This document shows, piece after piece, positions 1 to 6,990 of a stretch of 64,000 nt of DNA. Position numbers and translations under genes: made by a program. The notes below the pieces were generated by a model. It was given only the letters and a program-made list of their open reading frames with translations, made no database searches and was not told the origin of the DNA. Position 1 is the stretch's first letter. Every line of letters starts with the position of its first letter. The DNA lies in the NCBI GenBank assembly GCA_019115865.1, contig DXCT01000101.1:62001-126000 (forward strand), written 5' to 3'. The DNA comes from Candidatus Yaniella excrementavium (GTDB lineage: Bacteria; Actinomycetota; Actinomycetes; Actinomycetales; Micrococcaceae).

Positions 1-1292
1 TCATTAGTCATGATCAGCGGACTGATCTACTGCTGTCTATGACCAATGAAGTCGCAGATCTCGTGTTAGCCACCAACGTGGCACAAAATGCGTTACTGCG
101 GTTAGAAGAAGGACTGGAAGACGACTGGACTCCAACGCTGATTCGACACACAGCATGGCTCGAAGAACATGCTGGGCTGAACCGTGAGCAAGAGGCTATC
201 CCGAGTGAAGAAGAACTTCGGAAGCGGCTCAATGAGGGCGAAGGGTTCGTCACCCCTGAACTGGCGGTTCTCGCGTCGTATACCAAAATTCAGTTGATGC
301 AGGACCTGCTGGATTCCCCACTAGTCGAAGATGAGTGGTTCAATAACTGGCTGTACGCCTACTTCCCAGAAACACTACGGCAGCGTGCCGGTGACACGAT
401 ACTTCGTCACCCACTGGCACGTGAAATCATCGCAATGCTGGTAGCTAATCACGTGATCGATACCGGCGGTATCACCGCAGTATTCCGAGCCCAGGAAGAA
501 ACTGGGGCAGACGTTCGAACAGTGGTTGAGTCGTTCGTGGCTGCTCAAGAGATCTATTTGATCAACGAGTACCGCCGCGAGCTTGAAGCACTGCCAAACT
601 CCTTGGATGCACAGGTGCGGTGGGAAGCCGGCTATGGACTACGTCGTCTAACCGACCGTCTCACCCGTTGGATCATTCATCACCAACGTGCCGACCTGGC
701 GATGGAGCAGCGGATTGCAGCCTATCAAGATCAAGTGCAAGCGCTGCTGCCTACATTGACGAAGATGTTTATCGGCGAAACCAAGCAGCGTTTCGAATAT
801 GATCGTGACCGGCTGATCACAGCCGGCTTCTCACAAGACCTGGCCGCCAGAAGCGCCAGAATCTTTGAGGCGTATTCACTGCTGGATATCGTGGAGTTGT
901 CGGAGTCAATTGACGTCGATGCTCGACGAGTTGCCGGTGTATTCTTCGCGCTACATGAGGAATTCGGCGTCAGTAACCTCCTGGAACTCATTACTGGACT
1001 GTCACGGCACACGCGATGGGATTCGTTATCACGTGTCTCAATGCGTGAAGATCTCTACACCTGGTTGACCGAGCTCACAGGTTCCGTTGTGCTTACAGCA
1101 GGCAACGAAGAGATGGATGCCCAGGAGGCCGTCAAACACTGGGAAGCAGATCACGCACGGCGCGTAGCTCGAGTCCGGACTTTCCTGGATGGTGTTTCAG
1201 AACAGCTCCAAGAACAAGCTCACAGTCAAGGTGATACAGACCTGTCGATGCTCACCGTAGTGCTACGGCGTTTGCGCACGCTGATCCTCTAA
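1..1292 (+). CDS. gdh: NAD-specific glutamate dehydrogenase, large type (C-terminal part)
   Basis: The 3' end of a gene cut by the window edge; the frame is open from base 3, upstream of the first ATG at 39, and reads as the family's TDLLLSMTNEVADLVL segment followed by QNALL. This about 430-residue piece is the helical C-terminal domain of the large (roughly 1600 aa) NAD-dependent glutamate dehydrogenase, which deaminates glutamate to 2-oxoglutarate in the cytosol. The catalytic Rossmann part lies outside the window. The sequence is rich in Glu, Asp and Arg and has no internal stop. The ATG at 39 is an internal methionine, not a start. A strong hairpin follows the stop codon. Confidence 0.88.
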   Translation, partial: ISHDQRTDLLLSMTNEVADLVLATNVAQNALLRLEEGLEDDWTPTLIRHTAWLEEHAGLNREQEAIPSEEELRKRLNEGEGFVTPELAVLASYTKIQLMQDLLDSPLVEDEWFNNWLYAYFPETLRQRAGDTILRHPLAREIIAMLVANHVIDTGGITAVFRAQEETGADVRTVVESFVAAQEIYLINEYRRELEALPNSLDAQVRWEAGYGLRRLTDRLTRWIIHHQRADLAMEQRIAAYQDQVQALLPTLTKMFIGETKQRFEYDRDRLITAGFSQDLAARSARIFEAYSLLDIVELSESIDVDARRVAGVFFALHEEFGVSNLLELITGLSRHTRWDSLSRVSMREDLYTWLTELTGSVVLTAGNEEMDAQEAVKHWEADHARRVARVRTFLDGVSEQLQEQAHSQGDTDLSMLTVVLRRLRTLIL

Positions 1293-1313
1293 AAACGACA
1301 TACCGTCCGATGG

Positions 1314-1361
1314 CCCGGGGGACGAGGTTACGCTACATATATGTACACCTCGTCCCCCGGG
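1314..1361 (+). promoter_or_regulatory. Perfect 15-bp hairpin covering the pdtaS start region
   Basis: Arms CCCGGGGGACGAGGT (1314-1328) and ACCTCGTCCCCCGGG (1347-1361) are exact reverse complements around an 18-base loop that contains a second palindrome, TACATATATGTA. The loop holds the pdtaS ATG at 1341. The 5' arm holds the only Shine-Dalgarno-like purine run (1317-1327). No T-run follows, so a simple intrinsic terminator for the upstream gene is not the obvious reading; a structure masking ribosome access is equally possible. Confidence 0.6.
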
Positions 1362-2819
1362 TCATTGATAGCTGATCGGCACAGGCCACGTCTTGAACTC
1401 ATCATTTCTGAATGGCAGATCGTGGCCGATCTGTCGTTCTGCGATACTGTCCTGTGGTATCCCAGCGGTGATTCATATCTTGCGCACGCACAGGCCCGCC
1501 CAGTGACGGCCCAGACCAGCCTGCCGCAAGACATGACTGGCTCTGGGCCACCGACGAACCTCATGCCACTGCTAAAATACGTATATACCAGCGGGGAACC
1601 CGTGGTCGGCAGTGACGAATATCCTTATGGGCCACCAGGCATTGCGGCGTGGCCGGTAGCGTGGCAAAACGAAATCATCGCGGTGGTAACCGTGCATCAA
1701 AACCTGGTCTCACAGCGTCATGCCTCGCGGCTGGAAGAAATCTACCGAAAATCGGCCAATGACCTCTTCGTGATGATGGCAAATGGTGTTTGGCCGGCGG
1801 AAGACTCCAAAGCTTCGTCGACTAGCCACGGAAACCCCAGAGTGGGCGATGGGCTGGTCCGGATTGATTCATACGGCTTAGTTATCTATGCGTCTCCCAA
1901 TGCAACCTCGGCGTTTCGAAAACTTGGAATTCGTGAATCGATGGATGGTCGCCAGTTATCCCGTCTGGTTACCAATGAGCTTGATCAAGGTACACCGATT
2001 AATGAAGCGATGCCGTCGGTTTTATTTGGCAGGCAATCTGCCCGGGTTGATATCGAAACGCGAAAAGTTGTCCTCTCCGCACGTTCGATCCCATTGATTG
2101 ACCAACAGGGGACCAGGTTCGCAGCCTTGGTATTGCTACGCGACATCACAGAAATTCGTCGACGTGATGAGCAGCTGATAAGTAAAGACGCTACGATTCG
2201 TGAAATCCACCATCGGGTCAAAAACAACCTGCAAACAGTTGGATCATTACTACGGATGCAATCCCGCAGAATGCAATCTGATGGTGCCCGGCATGCGCTG
2301 CTCCAAGCCATGTCTCGGGTGGACGCTATCGCACTGGTCCACGAGACGCTGTCCCAAACCATGGATTCCACTGTAGACATGGATGACCTTTTGAACAGAC
2401 AGTTCACGATGGCAGTTGATATCGCTGCAGAATCCAGGCCGCTGACAACCACCATCGAGGGGAGTTTCGGGGAGTTACCTGGACAGCTAGCGACACCACT
2501 GGCGCTGGTGGTCAACGAATTGGCGACCAATGCTGTTGAGCATGGCACTGAGGCTGCAGGGGGCAATATCCAACTGGTGGTCAAGCGGTATCAACCACTA
2601 GGACAGTCTCACCCCTACCTCAAGGTAGAAGTCGTAGATGAGGGAATCGCTGGCGCACCGGAGGCAGTGCATTCAATTGGTAATGGTCTCGGAACGCAAA
2701 TTATTCGAACACTGGTCGAATCAGATCTTCGAGGCACAATTACTTGGCAACGCGAGCGATCTAATGCTGCCGGGGCTGGGGGGACTCGAGCCATGGTAAT
2801 AATCCCACTGGACCATTAA
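1341..2819 (+). CDS. pdtaS: PdtaS-type sensor histidine kinase (GAF-like, PAS, HisKA_2, HATPase)
   Basis: A soluble 492-residue histidine kinase of the HisKA_2 class. The N-terminal GAF-like sensor begins near EWQIVADLSF (about residues 23-32), a PAS-like segment spans about 175-275, and the dimerisation and phosphoacceptor motif EIHHRVKNNLQ starts at residue 288, so the phospho-His is His290. The ATP-binding domain carries VVNELATNAVEH and a glycine-rich GNGLGTQI box. In Mycobacterium the homologue phosphorylates PdtaR, an ANTAR antiterminator; no PdtaR gene is in this window, and it is unlinked there too. The neighbour whiB1 is also shared with Mycobacterium. No in-frame ATG, GTG or TTG lies between the upstream stop and 1341; TTG at 1365 is the only near alternative. 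Confidence 0.88.
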   Translation: MYTSSPGSLIADRHRPRLELIISEWQIVADLSFCDTVLWYPSGDSYLAHAQARPVTAQTSLPQDMTGSGPPTNLMPLLKYVYTSGEPVVGSDEYPYGPPGIAAWPVAWQNEIIAVVTVHQNLVSQRHASRLEEIYRKSANDLFVMMANGVWPAEDSKASSTSHGNPRVGDGLVRIDSYGLVIYASPNATSAFRKLGIRESMDGRQLSRLVTNELDQGTPINEAMPSVLFGRQSARVDIETRKVVLSARSIPLIDQQGTRFAALVLLRDITEIRRRDEQLISKDATIREIHHRVKNNLQTVGSLLRMQSRRMQSDGARHALLQAMSRVDAIALVHETLSQTMDSTVDMDDLLNRQFTMAVDIAAESRPLTTTIEGSFGELPGQLATPLALVVNELATNAVEHGTEAAGGNIQLVVKRYQPLGQSHPYLKVEVVDEGIAGAPEAVHSIGNGLGTQIIRTLVESDLRGTITWQRERSNAAGAGGTRAMVIIPLDH

Positions 2820-2866
2820 CCAAAGATTGGTGTTGCACAGATTGTGCAACACCAATCTTTGGTTAA
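2816..2866. terminator. Bidirectional terminator-like 23-bp perfect hairpin
   Basis: Arms 2816-2838 and 2844-2866 are exact reverse complements over 23 bp with a five-base loop (agatt). It begins at the pdtaS stop codon and ends 8 bases before the whiB1 stop codon, so it separates two converging genes. The stem has AT-rich ends on both sides, which would supply the U-rich tract in either direction. Confidence 0.8.
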
Positions 2867-2873
2867 GGAGTTA

Positions 2874-3122
2874 TTAGGAGGCGCGTCGGGCACGAGCTTT
2901 ACGGCGTTTTAACGCACGACGTTCGTCCTCGCTCATACCGCCCCAGACACCCGAGTCTTGCCCGGTGTCGATGGCCCACTGCAAGCAGACTTCCTGCACC
3001 GGACACGTACGGCAAATTGCCTTGGCCTCTTCTATCTGCAGTAGTGCAGGTCCGGTATTACCTACCGGAAAGAAAAGTTCCGGATCCTTATCAAGACAGG
3101 CTGCGCGACTGCGCCAATCCAT
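2874..3122 (-). CDS. whiB1: WhiB-family iron-sulfur transcription regulator (WhiB1-like)
   Basis: An 82-residue WhiB protein. The four cluster-binding cysteines are Cys9, Cys37, Cys40 and Cys46 (C-x27-C-x2-C-x5-C), followed by the GVWGG turn near residue 58 and a basic C-terminal tail (KRRKARARR) typical of DNA-binding WhiB proteins. Small size and placement next to pdtaS match WhiB1, the essential NO-responsive [4Fe-4S] regulator that partners the primary sigma factor in Mycobacterium; that role is inferred from the family. The ATG is preceded by AGGGAG at good spacing. Convergent with pdtaS across a shared hairpin. Confidence 0.92.
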   Translation of the reverse strand: MDWRSRAACLDKDPELFFPVGNTGPALLQIEEAKAICRTCPVQEVCLQWAIDTGQDSGVWGGMSEDERRALKRRKARARRAS

Positions 3123-3462
3123 ACTGATCGCTCCCTAAGATAACGCTGTGTCAGCGTCAATAAAAAGTGTGTACTCGTCAGTAACTCGAAAACGTGCGGC
3201 CTTATTGCATCGACGTTTTGTGCACCCATGACAAAGTGAGTACTGATCTTCGTTAATGTGTTATGAACCAGCTTTTCACGGAGTGTGCACCTGTTCAAGA
3301 GTTTTTTCCAGAAATATCCGCAAATCGGCGAGTCGTTAATCACATTGACGATATTGTGGCCTCTCGATGATGCCACGATCACATCCTGAGTTGTGGCGAC
3401 GACTACGCTTGGACGATACGTTCAATCGTTGGACATTCCAGTTTTTACCACGGAGTAACTTC
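3123..3462. other. Divergent intergenic region between whiB1 and a membrane-protein gene
   Basis: About 340 bases with no gene I can support. It must hold the whiB1 promoter on the minus strand and the promoter of the downstream membrane protein on the plus strand. Neither strand shows a -35/-10 pair at 16-18 bp spacing that I would defend. Open frames here (for example a minus-strand one at 3062-3382) have no family features and overlap whiB1. Confidence 0.4.
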
Positions 3463-3873
3463 ATGAAACAGACCCCGCAAAGCACGTATCCGTCACCGGC
3501 CGTGTTGTTTATTGTGGCGGTGGTGGTTGGTCAAGCCATCGCTTTAATCGTCAACGCTATCTTGACGATTGTGGATCCAGACTCTCAAGAGTTACCACCC
3601 TCGGCAACAATCTTTTTGATGTTTCTATTTGTTTTGGGGGCAGTGTGGCTATTGGCGGCGGCAAGGGGTGTCTACCTTGGAAAGGCCTGGCCGCGAGGAG
3701 CGCTCGTGGTGGCAGAAGTGCTCGCAGTTATCGTGTCATTCACGTACCTGCAGCTCGGTGACGTGCTCGTTGGCTTAGCCCTGTTGATTTCCGGAGGTGT
3801 TGTGCTGGTGACGCTCTTTACTCCGGCGTTGAACACTCATCTTGTGCAACGCCGGAATCGAACGAATGCTTAA
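3463..3873 (+). CDS. Small four-helix membrane protein, unknown function
   Basis: A 136-residue hydrophobic protein with four predicted membrane segments (about residues 13-35, 47-65, 77-95 and 98-120), short charged loops and a basic tail (VQRRNRTNA). I do not recognise a functional family. The start is set at the ATG preceded by GGAG seven bases upstream; the open frame extends 32 codons further, but that stretch (MMPRSHPELWRR...) is not membrane-like and has no ribosome site. Its stop codon overlaps the stop of the opposing DUF1844 gene by four bases (TTAA), so the two converge with no spacer. Confidence 0.65.
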   Translation: MKQTPQSTYPSPAVLFIVAVVVGQAIALIVNAILTIVDPDSQELPPSATIFLMFLFVLGAVWLLAAARGVYLGKAWPRGALVVAEVLAVIVSFTYLQLGDVLVGLALLISGGVVLVTLFTPALNTHLVQRRNRTNA

Positions 3874-4256
3874 TTGACAGCGCCGGTGTATTTTTCGCCG
3901 GGACCTTGCCCGGGTGGATCTGGCACGATTGATTCCTCGCGGAATGCTAGCTGGAGCGAGCGCAACCCATCGCGAAGTGGGGCTGCGTGTGCTGATCCCA
4001 TATCTGGAGCTCCGGCTACAATGAGACCAGCCAGTGCGGTAATAAGCTTACGGGCTTCATCAAGGTCAATATGGTCGCGAGCATTGGGCATGTCGCCCAA
4101 GCCAACTTTGATAGCCGCCGCAGTCATGAGGTGTACTGCTGTAGTAGAAATGACCTCTGCTGCAGGGACTTCGTGAATCTCGCGAACCTGGCTCTCGACG
4201 TCATTGAGGCCAAATTCGTGTACGCCTTGTTGTGCGTGTTCATGTGGTTCAGTCAT
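3870..4256 (-). CDS. DUF1844 family protein
   Basis: A 128-residue soluble, acidic protein. The central part (VISTTAVHLMTAAAIKVGLGD, then HIDLDEARKLITALAGLI) matches the DUF1844 pattern of a small helical domain followed by an Asp-Leu-containing helix pair; biochemical function is not established. In actinobacteria this gene commonly sits just upstream of, and divergent from, infC, as here, which supports the assignment. The C-terminal 25 residues are Pro/Gly-rich and probably disordered. Confidence 0.8.
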   Translation of the reverse strand: MTEPHEHAQQGVHEFGLNDVESQVREIHEVPAAEVISTTAVHLMTAAAIKVGLGDMPNARDHIDLDEARKLITALAGLIVAGAPDMGSAHAAPLRDGLRSLQLAFREESIVPDPPGQGPGEKYTGAVN

Positions 4257-4334
4257 AGGTTCAAGCTTGGCATAAGTTCAGGTCACAAAATGCAGATCTG
4301 CATATTTTTCGTGCTGAGAGTACTTCGGCTTGAA

Positions 4335-4363
4335 TTGTTATCACTGGGCAACGCTGCTATGAT
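4335..4363 (+). promoter_or_regulatory. Probable promoter of the infC operon
   Basis: TTGTTA (4335-4340) and TATGAT (4358-4363) are spaced by 17 bp, a good sigma-70 type arrangement, and point at the long infC leader. The predicted transcript would start near 4370, giving a 5' untranslated region of about 230 bases. Confidence 0.55.
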
Positions 4364-4598
4364 GATCAGAAGTATGACAAGTGGAGCGCGTCTCCCACCT
4401 GCCGACGGATTCTGAATCTAGTTATCAGGTAAGCCAAATGCTCGTTTTTAGGGAGCATTTGAGAAAATTCAACAAACATTGTTTGCTGAATTCTGAGCCT
4501 CCACTGTCTTCGCGGGAGGCATTTTTTATGTCTTGCCGTGGCAGTCTGCCATTGGGAGTTGGCGACTATCGATACCCATCAGTGCAAGGAGATATCTC
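4364..4598 (+). promoter_or_regulatory. Structured infC leader, candidate attenuation control
   Basis: Between the promoter and the infC start lies a series of hairpins: an imperfect one (GTGGAG / CTCCCAC, 4381-4398), an 8-bp one (AAATGCTC 4436-4443 / GAGCATTT 4453-4460), a 12-bp one with one mismatch (4466-4492) and then a terminator-like stem with a T-run. Long structured leaders ahead of infC-rpmI-rplT control expression in other bacteria, by attenuation or by L20 binding. That this one works so is inference. Confidence 0.5.
4497..4527 (+). terminator. Intrinsic terminator / attenuator inside the infC leader
   Basis: GCCTCC (4497-4502) pairs with GGAGGC (4515-4520) across a 12-base loop and is followed directly by ATTTTTTAT. 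It lies about 70 bases before the infC start codon in the same direction. It would stop transcription before infC unless an alternative fold forms, so it is best read as an attenuator. Confidence 0.6.
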
Positions 4599-5324
4599 AT
4601 TAGCGAGCAGCCAAGAGTAAACGAACGCATTCGCGTGCCCGAGGTCCGGTTAGTTGGCCCTGAGGGCGAACAGGTCGGAATCGTGCGCATCGAAGATGCG
4701 TTACGGCTGGCCGTTGAAGCTGAATTAGACCTGGTGGAAGTAGCCCCGAAGGCAAAACCCCCTGTTGCAAAATTGATGGACTTCGGCAAGTGGAAGTACG
4801 AGGCTGCAGTCAAGGCCCGTCAGTCCCGCCGAAACCAAGCAACCACACAGCTGAAGGAAGTACGCTTCCGTCTGAAAATTGAAGACCACGATTACCAGAC
4901 CAAAGTCGGGCAAGCCCAAAAATTCTTGAAGGCTGGTGACAAAGTCAAAGCCATGATCCAGTTCCGCGGCCGTGAACAGCAGCGTCCGGAGTTTGGTGTG
5001 CATCTCCTAGAGGACTTTGCCGAAGACGTGGCTGAATTTGGCGAGGTAGAGTCCAAGCCGCGTCAAGATGGCCGAAACATGGTCATGGTCGTTGGTCCTC
5101 ACCGTGGAGCCCAGACTCCCAAGGGCAAAGGCGGAGCACATAAGCCACGTGAAGGTGGTGGCTCTCGCCGTGACCGTGCCGCCGCTGCAGCACGTCGCGA
5201 ACGTGAGCAGCAGGTAGAGCAAGCCGAGCCAAAAAACTCGATTGCGGATGCGATGCCAGATGAGCTGAAGCAGCAGGCTGCTAAACCATCTGATAATGGT
5301 CCTAAGCCAGGTGCGGTAGCTTAG
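4599..5324 (+). CDS. infC: Translation initiation factor IF-3, with ATT start codon
   Basis: IF-3 binds the 30S subunit, blocks premature 50S joining and proofreads start codons. The family N-terminus ([28 protein letters not shown]) begins exactly at an ATT codon, seven bases after AAGGAG (4586-4591); the only upstream ATG in frame (4533) would add 22 unrelated residues. ATT is the classic infC start used for IF-3 autoregulation in E. coli. The two IF-3 domains cover about residues 1-170 with the linker [16 protein letters not shown] low-complexity basic/acidic tail of about 65 residues (Gly, Arg, Ala, Gln, Glu) follows and is usual in actinobacteria. First gene of an infC-rpmI-rplT operon. 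Confidence 0.95.
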   Translation: MSEQPRVNERIRVPEVRLVGPEGEQVGIVRIEDALRLAVEAELDLVEVAPKAKPPVAKLMDFGKWKYEAAVKARQSRRNQATTQLKEVRFRLKIEDHDYQTKVGQAQKFLKAGDKVKAMIQFRGREQQRPEFGVHLLEDFAEDVAEFGEVESKPRQDGRNMVMVVGPHRGAQTPKGKGGAHKPREGGGSRRDRAAAAARREREQQVEQAEPKNSIADAMPDELKQQAAKPSDNGPKPGAVA

Positions 5325-5349
5325 ACCGTTCGATCGGTCGATAAATTTA

Positions 5350-5371
5350 CCAGCGCCGAGGCCGGTGCTGG
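5350..5371 (+). promoter_or_regulatory. Hairpin in the infC-rpmI spacer
   Basis: CCAGCGCC (5350-5357) can pair with GGTGCTGG (5364-5371), one position being G-U, over a six-base loop. A second small hairpin (GACCG / CGGTC, 5324-5339) overlaps the infC stop. The 122-base spacer is long for this operon and lies where L20-type translational control acts in some bacteria. No T-run follows. Confidence 0.3.
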
Positions 5372-5446
5372 GACGCAAGGTCTTATATACAAGGCTGGTA
5401 CTGGTTTCAAGCGGAAGCCAGCGAACGAAATGAAGGAGCGGCCACA

Positions 5447-5641
5447 ATGCCGAAAATGAAAACTCATAATGGTGCCCGTAAGCGCTTCCGCGTCACCGGG
5501 TCGGGAAAGCTGATGCGCGAACGCGCGAATCGCCGTCACTACCTCGAGCATAAGCCATCAAGCTACAAGCGTCGTCTGAAGCCAGATGTGCCTTTGGCAA
5601 AGAGCGATGTAGCACGTATTCGTCGCATGCTCGGCATCTAG
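5447..5641 (+). CDS. rpmI: 50S ribosomal protein L35 (bL35)
   Basis: A 64-residue, strongly basic protein, the normal length for bL35. It has the family start MPKMKTH, the [13 protein letters not shown] segment and the C-terminal motif [12 protein letters not shown]. It is a late-assembling component of the large ribosomal subunit. AAGGAG lies nine bases before the ATG. It sits between infC and rplT, the conserved bacterial order, and is almost certainly cotranscribed with both. Confidence 0.96.
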   Translation: MPKMKTHNGARKRFRVTGSGKLMRERANRRHYLEHKPSSYKRRLKPDVPLAKSDVARIRRMLGI

Positions 5642-5713
5642 TTCACCGTTATTCAGGTAAGTAACCAACAGCTTTCCTCCCTGTTTGGGAGAACACACTA
5701 AGGAGTAGAACGC

Positions 5714-6097
5714 ATGGCACGTGTCAAACGTTCGATTAACGCAAAAAAGAAGCGCCGCACAATCATGGAGCGCGCCAAAGGTTACCGCGGTCAGCGCTCA
5801 CGTCTGTACCGTAAAGCGCACGAGCAGCTTCTGCACTCGTACGTATACAATTACCAGCACCGTCGCAAACGTAAAGGCGATTTCCGTCGCCTGTGGATCA
5901 CTCGTATCAACGCTGCAGCACGTGCTAATGGCATGACCTACAACCGTTTCATCCAGGGTCTGAAACTGGCTGAAATCGAACTTGACCGCCGTATGCTTGC
6001 AGAAATTGCCGTCTCAGATGCAGCTACATTCTCTTCGCTGGTCAAGATGGCAAAGGCAGCACTGCCAGCAGACGTTAACGCTCCAGTAGCTAAATAG
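5714..6097 (+). CDS. rplT: 50S ribosomal protein L20 (bL20)
   Basis: A 127-residue basic protein of standard bL20 size: [15 protein letters not shown], then [41 protein letters not shown] and a globular C-terminal domain ([26 protein letters not shown]). bL20 nucleates early 50S assembly and in several bacteria represses its own operon by binding the leader or an intercistronic RNA. The start follows AAGGAG by eight bases. Last ribosomal gene of the infC operon; the methyltransferase begins 20 bases downstream and is probably read through. Confidence 0.96.
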   Translation: MARVKRSINAKKKRRTIMERAKGYRGQRSRLYRKAHEQLLHSYVYNYQHRRKRKGDFRRLWITRINAAARANGMTYNRFIQGLKLAEIELDRRMLAEIAVSDAATFSSLVKMAKAALPADVNAPVAK

Positions 6098-6117
6098 TAT
6101 CTAGCGATAGAGCGGAT

Positions 6118-6990
6118 ATGCATTATCGCCCCGTCAATTGGATGGAGAACCCGAACGCGGAACGCGTCAAGAGGGTCGCCCAATTGGCGGGGCGTTCTGC
6201 TGTCCGGCATCGACGCAAACAATTTTTGGCCGAAGGACCGCAATCAGCTGCCGAAGCTATTCGGGCTCACCTTGGCCTGCTGGAAGTTTCCGACTCGACT
6301 GCACACTTTTGGCCCCCGGGACGTACTGTCGCTGAGGTGTATTACACTGAGCATCTTGCTATCTCGAACCCTGAATTGTCGGATCTTCTCGGAGATTTAC
6401 CGCCCGAAGTTTTTGTTGGTAAAACGTCTGATTCCGTACTTCAGGCGATGTCTGATGCAGTAGTCCATCAGAACATCATTGCGGTTGTCCATTTACCTGC
6501 GGCACACGCTGTTCCGAGTCCTCACAGCCAGCTCGTGGGGGCTCTGGTACGAATTCAAGATCCGGGAAATGCTGGCACGATTATACGAACAGCAGATGCA
6601 GCCGGAGCAGATTGCATCATTACTACTCCGCAGACGGTTGATATTTACAACCCTAAAACGGTCCGCTCTACGGCGGGATCACTGTTTCATTTGCCGGTCT
6701 ATACCGGCGTAGACCTTGAGTCATACGTTCAAGATTTTCAAGGACAGATCTTTGCTGCCGATGGGTACGGCGACGTGCTTCTTGACCAAACCAAACCCAC
6801 TGTCCTTGGTCGGCCCACAGTATGGCTTTTTGGCAATGAGGCACGCGGTTTGAACGACCAAGAGCTCTCCTGTGCTGATCACCGTGTGGCTGTTCCGCTG
6901 TATGGTTTAGCCGAGTCGTTGAATGTATCCACCGCGGCTACCATTTGTCTCTATTCCTCGGCCATGGCACAGCGTAGTGGTTCATCATAG
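6118..6990 (+). CDS. SpoU/TrmH-family 23S rRNA 2'-O-ribose methyltransferase
   Basis: A 290-residue SPOUT methyltransferase. An N-terminal substrate-binding region (NAERVKRVAQLAGRSAVRHRRKQFLAEGPQ) is followed by a linker, then the knotted catalytic domain with motif 1 (QDPGNAGTIIRTADAAGAD), motif 2 (WLFGNEARGL) and motif 3 (VPLYGLAESLNVSTAATICLY). The family methylates ribose in rRNA or tRNA with S-adenosylmethionine. Position right after infC-rpmI-rplT matches the actinobacterial tsnR-like gene. ATG at 6142 is a credible shorter start. The last 40 bases overlap the end of the opposing FtsK-type gene. Confidence 0.88.
   Translation: MHYRPVNWMENPNAERVKRVAQLAGRSAVRHRRKQFLAEGPQSAAEAIRAHLGLLEVSDSTAHFWPPGRTVAEVYYTEHLAISNPELSDLLGDLPPEVFVGKTSDSVLQAMSDAVVHQNIIAVVHLPAAHAVPSPHSQLVGALVRIQDPGNAGTIIRTADAAGADCIITTPQTVDIYNPKTVRSTAGSLFHLPVYTGVDLESYVQDFQGQIFAADGYGDVLLDQTKPTVLGRPTVWLFGNEARGLNDQELSCADHRVAVPLYGLAESLNVSTAATICLYSSAMAQRSGSS

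Noticed and set aside
3062..3382. 106-residue minus-strand frame overlapping whiB1
   Set aside because: It overlaps the 5' end of whiB1, has no ribosome site or family pattern and an unlikely composition for this genome.
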